DNA from: Balanoglossus misakiensis
Lineage: Eukaryota > Hemichordata
Assembly (NCBI GenBank): GCA_040954595.2
Contig: CM082580.2
Span: 1,798,001-1,862,000 of the forward strand
Reading direction: 5' to 3'
Length of the DNA: 64,000 nt
Shown: positions 1 to 11,154 of the stretch, piece by piece
Position numbering within the stretch: position 1 is the first letter of the stretch
Layout: the number at the start of each line of letters is the position of its first letter
Notes under the pieces: model-generated
Seen by the model: only the letters and a program-made list of their open reading frames with translations
Told to the model about the DNA's origin: nothing
Database searches by the model: none
Program-made: the position numbers and the translations under genes

Positions 1-669
1 CAAATATTACGTTTTTGGTTCAAATGTGTTAATCCAACTTCACCAAAAATAGTTACAGATTGTTATAAATACCAATATAATAGGGCTGAAAAAGGTTATA
101 AATGCTGGGGGCTGTTTGTGAAAAATTTACTCTGTAATTATGGTTTTGCTGAGATATGGGCTTTCCAAGACTCAGTAAATGGAGCTTTCTTTTTACCTCT
201 GTTCAAACAAAGATGTCAAGACATTTCAATACAGGAATGGCAAACTGAAATAAGATGTAGCTCAAAACTGAGTACTTACTGTATGTTTAAAAATAAGTTT
301 TCATGCGAGAAATATTTAGAATGTATTTCAGACACAGTCTACAGATTTGCGTTGTCTCGTTTTAGATTATCATCACACAATTTAAATATTGAACAGGGAA
401 GAAAACATGGGGTTCCACGCGAACGAAGACTTTGTCCATTTCAATCTTGTGATTCTGTAGAAGATGAGTTCCATTTTTTATTGGTATGCCCAGTATATCA
501 GTGTATTAGAGAGAGATTTAACCCAAAATTCTTCTATGACACACCCCATGAGTGGAAATTTACTTTATTACTTCAGTCAAACAAACTATACACAGTACAA
601 AATCTTGCCAGATACATCTTTTATGCTTTTAAACAGCGACATAAACTCCTGGATGATGATCCAGAGTAA
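1..669 (+). CDS. LINE (non-LTR retrotransposon) polymerase, C-terminal end, partial
   Basis: The frame is open from the first base of the window to a TAA at 667-669, so the true start lies outside. The protein has the look of the tail that follows the reverse transcriptase domain in many animal LINEs: an early RFWFKCVNP-like stretch, then a segment ending in a Cys/His cluster (CPFQSC followed about 14 residues later by HFLLVC). In the families known, this reverse transcriptase copies the element's own RNA into chromosomal DNA. No catalytic polymerase motif (FADD type) is visible because that part would lie upstream of the window. The clade (CR1, L2 or another) cannot be decided from this tail. 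Most likely a 5'-truncated genomic copy, but the part seen has no stop or frameshift. Confidence 0.7.
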   Translation, partial: QILRFWFKCVNPTSPKIVTDCYKYQYNRAEKGYKCWGLFVKNLLCNYGFAEIWAFQDSVNGAFFLPLFKQRCQDISIQEWQTEIRCSSKLSTYCMFKNKFSCEKYLECISDTVYRFALSRFRLSSHNLNIEQGRKHGVPRERRLCPFQSCDSVEDEFHFLLVCPVYQCIRERFNPKFFYDTPHEWKFTLLLQSNKLYTVQNLARYIFYAFKQRHKLLDDDPE

Positions 670-775
670 AACTGTACGAGGAACGAACCCTCAAGTGACT
701 GTAAATTTTGATATTCTTTTTTGTTGTGTACAATATGGCTGGTGGCCAATAGTACTGAATAAATGCATTATTATT
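670..775 (+). other. probable 3' untranslated tail of the LINE
   Basis: About 100 bases after the LINE stop codon, ending where sequence shared with the Helitron-like elements begins. Contains AATAAA-like text (GAATAAATGC). Assignment is by position only. Confidence 0.35.
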
Positions 776-888
776 GGTCATCAGGTCACACGACTTATTA
801 AACATTCACAAAGGTACTGCACCAGCTCCCATAGGCCTGCACCACTGTGCCAAGTTTGAGATTTGTAGGTTCAGCCGTTTTCAAGATC
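776..888 (+). repeat. fragment of the 3' part of a Helitron-like non-autonomous element
   Basis: This stretch matches the region before the 3' hairpin of the element row further on (for example 5939-6052): GGTCATCAGGTCAC, a TTCACAAGGGTACTGCACC-like block, and TTCAGCCGTTTTCAAGATC. It stops where the full elements go on to the GAA-rich tract and hairpin. It sits directly after the LINE tail. Confidence 0.7.
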
Positions 889-3147
889 CTATTCAGTCTG
901 CACGATAGCCCCAACTTCCTGTACCTATGAATGCCGGGTAATATCCGCAACAGAGGCGTTATCCATGCACGTAATTGAAAGTAAACAAAAGCCAGCGATA
1001 TTGGCGAATTTAAGTTGCGGTTTTCTCGTAAACTAGAGAATTACTTTACTATTATGAGGATGGGAGGTGTCGACTGCATGTCTGACGAACGTTGTACAGT
1101 AATTTGTTGATAAATATACATTTTTCAAAACATATTTTTTTTTACTCTGAATTAAGGTTGCTAAAATTCCTTAATTTGAAGCATACTCGACTTTCAACAT
1201 TTGTACTTTTTGGTCTAAAGACTGGATTGCCGATTTGTGTGGATTAAACGTACCTCAGTGTGTAAATAAACGAAAATCAGGTCAACTGGGTTCACTGAGC
1301 GCGCTTGCTGTCGGCAGAAATGTAGCCAATTTACGTTAGTCGGTATTGGGCAAAATCCGAATATTTTGTCAATTTTAGGGCAAAATCTTGGTCTTGACGT
1401 CAACTCTGTGCAAAAAAGGCTGCTACTATCGTGTTCGGGAAGTCATGGACTGTCCCGGTAAGCGGGTCCTATGATGCTGCCGGTTCCGTAGGATTCCTCA
1501 GCGCGTGACCAAATAGAGAGTGCATTTTCCGGGGGATTTACAGACCTCTCTTTGATATGTTGTACTTTTTGGTCTAAAAATCATATCAGCAATCATGTAT
1601 GAAAAATATGCCCTTCTGATATTACCTTTCATTCCAAAATAGTCAAATGTGCAGTCAAATGCTAAGATGTGCCCGTAGGATAATATAAATATGAGGAAAA
1701 ATATAGAAAATGCTATTATTTTCGAGTCCATTTTGTTCAAACGTTTGAGCCATTAGGAGAGTGCAAACCCCTACACCGACACATGGTTTACTCCAGGGAT
1801 CTTTCAGCTTCAAAATGCAACACTCTCGGTTTACCGCCTACCCAGATTTTGTTTTGGAATGCGTGAGTTCGAAGACATCCATAATAAACCATTGATTGAC
1901 ACACGCCAGATTTCAGTCATGTGAGCATTTAGCGCCGCATTGTCCAATCCAGTTTTATTTTCTTGAATGCAGCACGTCATTTGTCACTCCCCATAAAGTT
2001 TTGCGTTGGCAGATATGCCCCAATATGGTAAAAAATGGGCGTAAAAGTCAAGTCTGGTGACATGGCGGGAAATTCTCGCGTGTACAGATCAACTCAATAA
2101 TAATGTCATGTGATACCATAGAGCTGCGTCTATTGGTGGAAAGTGGCAGGTCATGCATAATGAGCGTCTGTCTACGGTAGATCATGTGCTCATTCATGTG
2201 AGGCAGACTAATACGGAAGTATCTCCTCGGTGTTCTTAGCTAATTGTACTTTAGTTCGAGTTGAATTTAGAGGTAAACGTAAGGCAATGCATGTTTGTAA
2301 TCACAGATCAGTCATAACTCTGCTTGTTTGGGCCATGTTTTTCATCTGAGCCTCCAGAACCGGGTCCACAGCCGCTGTTGCATACGATCGATCGACAAGT
2401 GCGCGTGGTTACAAAGTAGGCATTTTTGTCTAGGCTAGCGTTTTTTTTTCTCTCCATTTGTTTTTCTTTATTGGAGAGTTAATTAGTTTCGATAGATAAT
2501 TCGCTTGGTGTCATATCTATGGTGTTCCATGTAAACCATTTAGGATAAAAATTACATGTTTTAAAAATTCAGTATGTATGTATGCATGCATTGAGTGGTT
2601 ACTTGAGGAACCTTTTCAATCTGGTTCACAGTCATTTCTTTCATTTCATGGCAAGACCACGCCAAATAGAAGAACAAAAAATCAGAAAAAGTTTCAGATG
2701 TTCCAAGTATAACAGAAAGTGGGTCAGTGCGAGGACAAGAGTCCTTGAAATTGTCACACTTCGTGCCGCGTACTTCGTGTTTACGTGTTGACATGAATTT
2801 GGCGGAAGTGTAAACCATTTGTGTGTAGGGTAGGCAAAATTAAGCGCATGGGTTGGTATGCGTACAGAGGTTGTCAGCGTTCGCAAATCATTGCGAAAAT
2901 ATTTAGTTTGCGTATAAAGTTTACAAAAATATCAATTTATGATAGAAACTGTTCACGCAATGTAAAAAAAATAATTGATCTTGATGCGTGAAAATTTGTG
3001 CCTACCCATGTAAAAAATGCTTTGTCGGACAATGACATGCCAATAACTCGATAACAGCCAATCAAATCACTGGTACCAGACACGCCCTAATCGAGGGGTT
3101 ATCGTGCAGATTGATTGGGCAAAAAAACTACACAAGAAAAACAAAAT
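889..3147. other. no recognisable gene
   Basis: Unique-looking AT-rich sequence with only short open frames. One possible signal-peptide exon on the minus strand is listed separately (1626-1740). I see no RNA gene or clear repeat structure. Confidence 0.5.
1626..1740 (-). CDS. possible first coding exon with a signal peptide
   Basis: On the minus strand an ATG at 1740 opens 38 codons whose first 27 residues read as a signal peptide: charged start (MNKMDSK), then a hydrophobic run (IIAFSIFFLIFILS) and a small-residue end. The frame meets a GTAATA donor-like site after a G at 1626. No partner exon was found, and AT-rich DNA produces such hydrophobic frames by chance, so this is weak. Confidence 0.15.
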
Positions 3148-4684
3148 ATAGCTGCAAGCAGCGATGACGGGCACAAGCTTAAGCCGAAGGTCAAAGGTCA
3201 TATGTGGTCACCCAAAATTTGGGCAAAACGTTTTGATCCCAATACTAGTCCAGGTCCAACAGAAACCAGACCTCTAGCCCTATTGATTTGTCTTAAATTA
3301 GATATGCGCATAATTAATGATGTAAAGTGTAAGACTCCATTAATAGTTCGATCCATCCAAACACAAATGCTGTACCTGTTCTGGATGCCCAGATATAGGA
3401 AAGTAGGTCAAAGGTCACCTGAAGCCACCCGAAAGTTGGGCAAAAAATTTTGACCCCATACTAGTCCAGGTCCAACAAAAACCAGACCTCTAGCCGTATT
3501 GGTTCGCCTAAAATTAGATATGCACATAATTAATGAGGTAAAGTATAAGGCTCCATTAGGAGTTCCATGCCTCCAAATACCAAGGCTGTATCTGCGTGGG
3601 TTGCTGAGATATGGTAAAGTAGGTCAAAGGTCACCTGAGGTCACCCAAAATTGGGTAAGAAATTTTAACCCCATACTGGTCCATGTTCAACAAAAACCAA
3701 ACCTATAGCCCTATTGGTTAGCGTGGAATTAGGTATGCACATAATTAATGAGATATGCAGGTGTCACAGGTGACCCCCATTTTGGCTTTTCAATTTTAGT
3801 CCCAACCCTCCAAACGCCAAGTCTGTACCTGCTCTGGATGCCGAGATATAGGAAAGTAGGTCAAAGGTCACCTGAGGTCACCCAAAATTTGGGCAAGAAA
3901 TTTTGACCCTATACTGGTCCATGTCCCACAAGAACGAAACCTCTAGCCCTCTTAGTTAGCCCAGAATTAGGTATGCACATAATTAATGAGTTAAGCAGGT
4001 GTTACAGGTGAGCCTAAAATTGTGCCTTCTATTTTGGTGCCATTGTGCTCACTGACCACAAGACAGTCACTGTACAGGACTATTGCACAGACCAGAATTC
4101 CACAATAAGACATGGACATAGAGGTATAAGTAAAGGTATAAATTTATTTAAAAAATTAATATAAAAAAATCCGTCGATTTTTCATATTATTTTTTTTCGC
4201 TTAAAATTATTGACAAATGCTAGTCTAGCTGCACACCAAAGTTGGAGATGATTGGCCTAACAGATTTTGAGATATGTATGCATATTTATCCAAAATAATA
4301 TGTGGTCATAGCTTTACTATGGAAAGTATAGGCCCATGGCTTGGTAAAAAAATATGAAAAATAATACTTAAAAATCTTCTTCTCAAAATTGGCATGGCCA
4401 ATGGCCTTGACATTTGGCAAGTAGGACACTGACCACATGGTCCGCAAAAGTTGCTAAAAGAATTTTGATATCTCCATTCATATGCAAATAAGGCCGATTT
4501 GGAAATTTTGCCCATATATGGTCATCAGGTCACGTGACTAATTTAACATTCACAAGGGTACTGCACTAGCTCTCATTGGCCTGCACCATTGTGCCAAGTT
4601 TGAAATTGTTAGGTTTAGCAGTTTTCCAGATCTACCTCGCCAAAGAAAACGACAGAAGAAGAAGAAAAAGAAGAAGTAGAAGAA
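3148..4684 (+). mobile_element. Helitron-like non-autonomous element, copy 1 of the row
   Basis: Begins with the hairpin GCTGCAAGCAGC followed by CGATGACGGGC, and ends in a GAA-rich tract (about 4650-4684) without the GGGCCC hairpin. The inside is made of ~238-bp modules (AGGTCAAAGGTCACC, TTTGGGCAAGAAATTTTGACC, a CACATAATTAATGAG block). The 3' third (about 4180-4630) is a non-modular part with the CAGGTCACGTGACTAATT block. No coding capacity; open frames here are chance. Confidence 0.65.
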
Positions 4685-6156
4685 TATAGCTGCAAGCAGC
4701 AATAGCGGGCCCAAGCCAACATAGCACATAGCACATAGCAACATAGCAATAAGCATATCTACTCTGGATGCCAAGATATGGTAAAGTAGGTCAAAGGTCA
4801 ACTGAGTTCATGCAAAATTTGGGCAAGAAATTTTGACCCTATACTGGTCCATGTTCAACAAAAACCAAACCTATAGCCCTATTGGTTAGCCTGGAATTAG
4901 GTATGCACATAATTAATGAGGTAGGCAGGTGTCACAGGTGATCCCCAATTTTGGCTTTTCAATTTAAGTCCCAACCCTCCAAACGCCAAGTCTGTACCTG
5001 CTCTGGATGCCAAGATCTGGTAAAGTAGGTCAAAGGTCACCTAAGGTCAAGCAAAATTTGGGCAAGAAATTTTGAACCTATACTGGTCCATGTTCAACAA
5101 AAACCAAACCTATAGCCCTATTGGTTAGCCTGGAATTAGGTATGCACATAATTAATGAGATATACAGGTGTCACAGGTGACCCCCATTTTGGCTTTTTAA
5201 TTTTAGTCCCAACCCTCCAAACGCCAAGTCTGTACCTAATCTGGATGCCGAGATATAGGAAAGTAGGTCAAAGGTCACCTGAGGTCACCCAAAATTTGGG
5301 CAAGAAATTTTGACCCTATATCGGTCCATATCCCACAAGAATGAAACCTCTAGCCCTCTTAGTTAGCCCATAATTAGGTAAGCACATAATTAATGAGTAA
5401 AGCAGGTGTTACAGGTGAGCCTAAAATTTTGCCTTTTATTTTGGTGCCATTGTGCTCACTGGCCAATAGATAGTCACTGTACAGGACTATTGCACAGACC
5501 AGAATTCCACAATAAGACATGGACATAGCTTAACCATAGAGGTATAAGTAAAGGTATAAATTTAATAAAAAAAATTAATATAAACAAATCGGTCGATTTT
5601 TCATATTATTTTTTTTCGCTTAAAATTATTGACAAATGCTAAGCTAGCTGCACACCAAAGTTGGAGATGATCGGCCTAACAGATTTTGAGATATGTATGC
5701 ATATTTATCCAAAATAATATGTGGCCATAGCTGTACTATGTAAAGTATAGGCCCATGGCTTGGGCGAAAAATATGAAAAATAATACTTAAAAATCTTCTA
5801 CTCAAAATTGACATGGCCTATGGCCTTGACATTTGGCATGTAGAACCCTGGCCATATGGTCCACAAAAGTTGCTAAACGAATTTTGATATCACCATTCAT
5901 ATGCAAATAAGGCCGATTTGAAAATTTTGCCCATATATGGTCATCAGGTCACATGACTAATTACACATTCACAAGGGTACTGCACCAGCTCTCATAGGCC
6001 TGCACCATTGTGCCAAATGTGAGATTTGTAGGTTCAGCCGTTTTCAAGATCTAGCTGGACAAAAAAACGACACAAGAAGAAGAAGAAGAAGAAGAAGTAG
6101 AAGAAAAACCCCAGTAATACCAATAGGGCCCAAGCCTGCTGGGCTTGGGCCCTAAT
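4685..6156 (+). mobile_element. Helitron-like non-autonomous element, copy 2 of the row
   Basis: Starts with TATAGCTGCAAGCAGC directly after copy 1. Same module order and subfamily as copy 1, with a complete 3' end: (GAA)n tract at about 6078-6103, then the hairpin GGGCCCAAGC/GCTTGGGCCC and TAATT. The next element begins at the following base. Confidence 0.7.
6124..6154 (+). other. 3' terminal hairpin of element copy 2
   Basis: TAGGGCCCAAGC, a short loop, then GCTTGGGCCCTA: a perfect inverted repeat just before the junction with copy 3. A hairpin near the 3' end is the hallmark of rolling-circle (Helitron/Helentron) transposons. Confidence 0.7.
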
Positions 6157-7568
6157 TAAAGCTGCAAGCAGCATTGTCGGGCCCAAGCGCTGATCCGGTA
6201 TTATATATGCACAGTATGAATGAGAAGAAACAGAATGCTCTATCGGGTGTTTTATCTCATGACGTAACAAGGATGTATGTATTTTTCCTACTGAAATAGA
6301 GTAAAGTAGGTCAAAGGTCACCTGAGGTCACCCAACATTTGGGCAAAATTTTTTGACCCATACTGTTCCATGTCCAACAAAAACCAAAACTCTAGTTCTA
6401 TTGGTTCGCCTTTAATTAGGTACGTGCATATTTAATGAGGTCAGCAGGTGTCACAGGTGACTTAAAAATGTGGCTTTACATTTTGGTCCCATCCTGCCAA
6501 ATGCCAAGGCTGTATCTGCTCTGGATGCTGAGATATGCGAAAGTAGGTCAAAGGTGACCAGAGGTCACCCAACATTTGGGCAAAAAATTTTGTTCCCATA
6601 GTGGTCCATGTCCAACAAAAACCAAATCTCTAGCTCTATTGGTTCGCCTGTAATTAGCTATGTGCATAATTAATGAGGTCAGCAGAGGTCAAAGGGGTCA
6701 TGAAAAGTAGCAAAATATTTTGATCACACACTAATCCACATGCATCAAAAACCAAACGTCTAGCCCTATAGGTTAGCCTGGAAATAGATATGCAGAAATA
6801 AAAACGTGTGAAAAGTAGGTCAAAGGTCATGTGAAAAATCGCCAAAAAATTGTAACATAATTTAGTCACATGACGATTGATATCCATAAAAAGAGTTTGT
6901 ATGCTATCAATTTTTACACTAGGAAAAGGAATTTCAATTTTTCACTGCTTTTTACATAATCCAATATGGCCGCCATAATCTTCGACCAATCACAATGCTC
7001 TTTGCAAACTTGATAGACATCAGTGAAGTGACCAAACTCCCTTGCGACTCAGTTATCGCCCGTTCTGGAGAAGAAGATTTTTTGAGTTTTACTATGGTTT
7101 TTCGAAAATCCAATATGGCCGCCATAATCTTCGACCAATCACAATGATCTTCGCAAACTTGATAGACATCAGTTAGGTGACCACATGCACCAAACCCCGT
7201 GTCTCGGTTATCACCGGTTCTGGAGAAGAAGATTTTTGAAATTTTGACCAGATTTAAGAAAAAAAATTGTGGCAAAAAAACTGCAACATTGACAGCATAA
7301 TTTCCAATTACAAAAATGATGGGCAGAAGGTAGTCTACCTGCACGCCAAATTTGAAGTCGATCTGACTTGTAGTTTCTGAGATCTGAGATTTGCATTTTT
7401 TCAGAAAATCCAAGATGGCCGCCAGGTCATGTGACTAATTAAAAATTCAAGGGTTCAATGCACGACTACTCATTGACCTTGACCACTGTAGCAAGTTTCA
7501 GAAGTGTACCTGCAGTGGTCTCTGAGATCTAGAGCGACAAAGAATTGACACAAGAATAAAGAAAGAAT
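6157..7568 (+). mobile_element. Helitron-like non-autonomous element, copy 3 of the row
   Basis: Starts with TAAAGCTGCAAGCAGCATTG. It belongs to a second subfamily, shared with copies 4 and 5, whose 3' half holds repeats of CCAATATGGCCGCCATAATC and TTCGACCAATCACAATG. It ends in an A/G-rich tract with no GGGCCC hairpin before copy 4 begins. Confidence 0.65.
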
Positions 7569-9528
7569 TAAAGCTGCAAGCAGCATTGTCCGGGCCCAAG
7601 CTTTATTATCTGATCTGATTATTAGATATGCACATAATTAATAAGTAGAAACATAATGCTGTGTTTTAGCAAATGAAATATCAAGGTTATATCTATGTTT
7701 GGTGCTGATATAGTGTTAAGTAGGTCAAAGGTCATCCAGAGGTCACCCACAATTTGGGCAGAAAATTTTGACCCATAGTGGTCCATGTCCATCAAAAACC
7801 AGACCTCTAGCCCTTTTGGTTAGCCCGGAATTAGGTATGCACATAAATAATGCGTAAAGCAGGTGTCACAGGTGAGCCAAAACTTTGGCTTTTAATTATG
7901 GCCCCATACCTCCAAATGCCCAGACTGTACCTGCTTTGGATGTCGAGATATGCAAAAATAGGTCAAAGGTCATCTGAGGTCACCCAAAATTTGGGCAGAA
8001 AATTTTGACCCAAAGTAGTCCATGTCCAACAAAAACCAGACCTCTAGCCCTTTTGGTTAGCCCGGAATAAGGTATGCACATAAATAATGAGTTAAGCAGG
8101 TGTCACAGGTGAGCCAAAACTTTGGCTTTTAATTATGGCCCCATACCTCCAAATGCCCAGACTGTACCTGCTTTGGATGTCGAGATATGCAAAAATAGGT
8201 CAAAGGTCATCTGAGGTCACCCAAAATTTGGGCAGAAAATTTTGACCCAAAGTAGTCCATGTCCAACAAAAACCAGACCTCTAGCCCTTTTGGTTAGCCC
8301 GGAATAAGGTATGCACATAAATAATGAGTTAAGCAGGTGTCACAGGTGACCCAAAACTTTGGCTTTTCATTATGGCCCCATATCTCCAAACGCCAAGGCT
8401 GTATCTGCTGTGGATGTCGAGATATGCAAAAATTAGGTCAAAGGTCACCCGAGGTCACCCAACATTTGGGCAAAATATTTTGACCCCATACTAATCCATG
8501 TCCAAAAAAACCAAACCTCTAGGTCTATTGGTTCATCTGTAAATAGGTATGCGCACATTTAATGAGGTCAGCAGAGGTCAAAGGGGTCATGAAAAGTAGC
8601 ACAATTTTTTGATCACATACAAATCCACATACATGAAAAACCAAACTTATAGCCCTATTGGTTAGCCTGGAATTAGATATGCAGAAAAACGATGCGTCAA
8701 AAGTAGGTCAAAGGTCATTGCCAAAATTACCAAAATATTTATAGCTTATTCTTGTCATATGATGATTCATATCCATAAAAAGAATTTCTGTGCTATCAAT
8801 TTTTAGGCTAGAAAGGGAATTTTTACTTTTTAATCGTTTTTCACAAAATCCAATATGGCCGCCATAATCTACGACCAATCACATTCTTCTTCGCAAACTT
8901 GATAGACATCTATTTAATGACCACACACACCAAATCTTGTGACTCGGTTATCGCCGGTTCTTGAGAAGAAGATTTTTGAAGTTTTACTATGGTTTTTCGA
9001 AAATCCAATATGGCTGCCATAATCTTCGACCAATCACAATGATCTTCGCAAACTTGATAGACATCAGTTAGGTGACCACATACCCCAAACGGCGTGACTC
9101 GGTTATCGCCGGTTCTGGAGAAGAAGATTTTTGAAATTTTGACCAGATTTCAGAAAAACAACTGTAGCAAAAAAACTGCAACATTGACAGCAAAATATCC
9201 AATTACAAAAATGATGGGCATTAGGTATACTAGCTGCACACCAAATTTGAGGTCAATCTGACTTGTAGTTTCTGAGATCTGAGATTTGCATTTTTTCAGA
9301 AAATCCAATATGGCCGCCAGGTCACGTGACTAATTAAAAATTCATGGGTTCAATGCACGACTACTCATTGACCTTGACCACTGTAGCAAGTTTGAAAACT
9401 GTACCTGCAGTGGTGTCTGAGATCTAGAGCGACAAAGAATTGACATAAGAATAAAGAAAGAAAAAGAAAGACTGAAAAATACCAACGAAACCAATAGGGC
9501 CCAAGCCTGGCTTGGCTTGGGCCCTAAT
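7569..9528 (+). mobile_element. Helitron-like non-autonomous element, copy 4 of the row
   Basis: Starts with TAAAGCTGCAAGCAGC and a GTCCGGGCCCAAGC block. It holds four DR1-bearing modules at a spacing of 237-238 bp (7722, 7960, 8197, 8435), two of them almost identical. A complete 3' hairpin (9495-9526) closes it. Close in sequence to copy 5. Confidence 0.7.
9495..9526 (+). other. 3' terminal hairpin of element copy 4
   Basis: TAGGGCCCAAGCC, loop, GGCTTGGGCCCTA, then the start of copy 5. Same design as the hairpin of copy 2 with a slightly different stem base. Confidence 0.7.
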
Positions 9529-10994
9529 TAAAGCTGCAAGCAGCATTGTCCGGGCCCAAGCTCTATTATCTGATCAGATTATTAGATATGCACATAATTA
9601 ATGAGTAGAAACATAATGCTGTGTTTTATCCCATGAAATATCAAGGTTATATCTATGTTTGGTGTTGATATAGTGTTAAGTAGGTCAAAGGTCACCCAGA
9701 GGTCACCCACAATTTGGGCAGAAAATTTTGATCCATAGTGGTCCATGTCCAACAAAAACCAGACCTCTAGCCCTTTTGGTTAGCCCGGAATTAGGTATGC
9801 ACATAAATAATGAGTTAAGCAGGTGTCAAAGGTGACCCAAAACTTTGGCTTTTCATTATGGCCCCATACCTCCAAACGCCAAGGTTGTATCTGCTGTGGA
9901 TGTCGAGATATGCAAAAGTAGGTCAAAGGTCACCCGAGGTCACCCAACATTTGGGCAAAATATTTTGACCCCATACTGGTCCATGTATAACAAAAACAAA
10001 ACCTCTAGGTCTATTGGTTCATCATTAATTAGGTATGCGCATATTTAATGAGGTCACCAGAGGTCAAAGGGGTCATGAAAAGTAGCAACATTTTTTGATC
10101 ACATACAAATCCACATACATCAAAAACCAAACTTATAGCCCTATTGGTAAGCCTGGAATTAGATATGCAGAAAAATGATGCGTCAAAAGTAGGTCAAAGG
10201 TCATTGCCAAAATTACCAAAATATTTATAGCTTATTCTTGTCATATGATGATTCATATCCATAAAAAGAATTTCTGTGCTATCAATTTTTAGGCTAGAAA
10301 AGGAATTTTTACTTTTTAATCGTTTTTCACAAAATCCAATATGGCCGCCATAATCTTCGACCAATCACATTCCCCTTCGCAAACTTGATAGACACCTGTT
10401 TAATGACCACACACACCAAATCTTGTGACTCGGTTATCGCCCGTTCTTGAGAAGAAGATTTTTGAAGTTTTACTATGGTTTTTCGAAAATCCAATATGGC
10501 CGCCATAATCTTCGACCAATCACAATGATCTTCGCAAACTTGATAGACATCAGTTAGGTGACCACATACCCCAAACCGCGTGACTCAGTTATCACCGGTT
10601 CTGGAGAAGAAGATTTTTGAAATTTAAGCCAGATTTCAGAAAAAAAAATTGTAGCAAAAAAACTGCAACATTTACAGCAAAATATCCAATTACAAAAATG
10701 ATGGGTAGAAGGTAGACTACCTGCACACCAAATTTGAAGTCGATCTGACTTGTAGTTTCTGAGATCTGAGATTTGCATTTTTTCAGAAAATCCAATATGG
10801 CCGCCAGGTCACGTGACTAATTAAAAATTCACAGGTTCAATGCACGACTACTCATTGACCTTGACCACTGTAGCAAGTTTCAGAAGTGTACCTGCAGCGG
10901 TGTCTGAGATCTAGAGCGACAAAGAATTGACACAAGAATAAAGAAAGAAAGAAAGAAAGAAAGAAAGAAGAAAGAAAAACCCCAACGAAACCAA

Positions 10995-11029
10995 TAGGGC
11001 CCAAGCGCTGGTATGCGCTTGGGCCCTAA
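10995..11029 (+). other. first of three 3' hairpins of copy 5
   Basis: TAGGGCCCAAGCGC, loop, GCGCTTGGGCCCTA. The stem is extended by GCGC compared with the hairpins of copies 2 and 4. Confidence 0.65.
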
Positions 11030-11066
11030 AGAAGAAAGAAAGACAGAAAAACCCCAACGAAACCAA

Positions 11067-11100
11067 TAGGGCCCAAGCGCTTGCTTGCGCTTGGGCCCTA
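11067..11100 (+). other. second of three 3' hairpins of copy 5
   Basis: Same GCGC-extended stem as the first with a different loop; preceded by a near copy of the AAAACCCCAACGAAACC text found before the first hairpin. Confidence 0.65.
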
Positions 11101-11121
11101 AAAAAAGCCAGTAATACCAAT

Positions 11122-11152
11122 AGGGCCCAAGCCTGCTGGGCTTGGGCCCTAA
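11122..11152 (+). other. third of three 3' hairpins of copy 5
   Basis: Stem and loop match the hairpin of copy 2 (subfamily 1), not the two before it, so this end probably comes from another subfamily. Confidence 0.65.
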
Positions 11153-11154
11153 AT

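Larger units (their letters stand above)
9529..11154 (+). mobile_element. Helitron-like non-autonomous element, copy 5, with three 3' hairpins
   Basis: Starts like copy 4 and has the same 3' half with the CCAATATGGCCGCC repeats. After a (GAAA)n tract at about 10938-10977 come three successive terminal hairpins (10995-11029, 11067-11100, 11122-11152), each preceded by a CCAATAGGGCCC block. Copy 6 follows directly. Confidence 0.7.
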
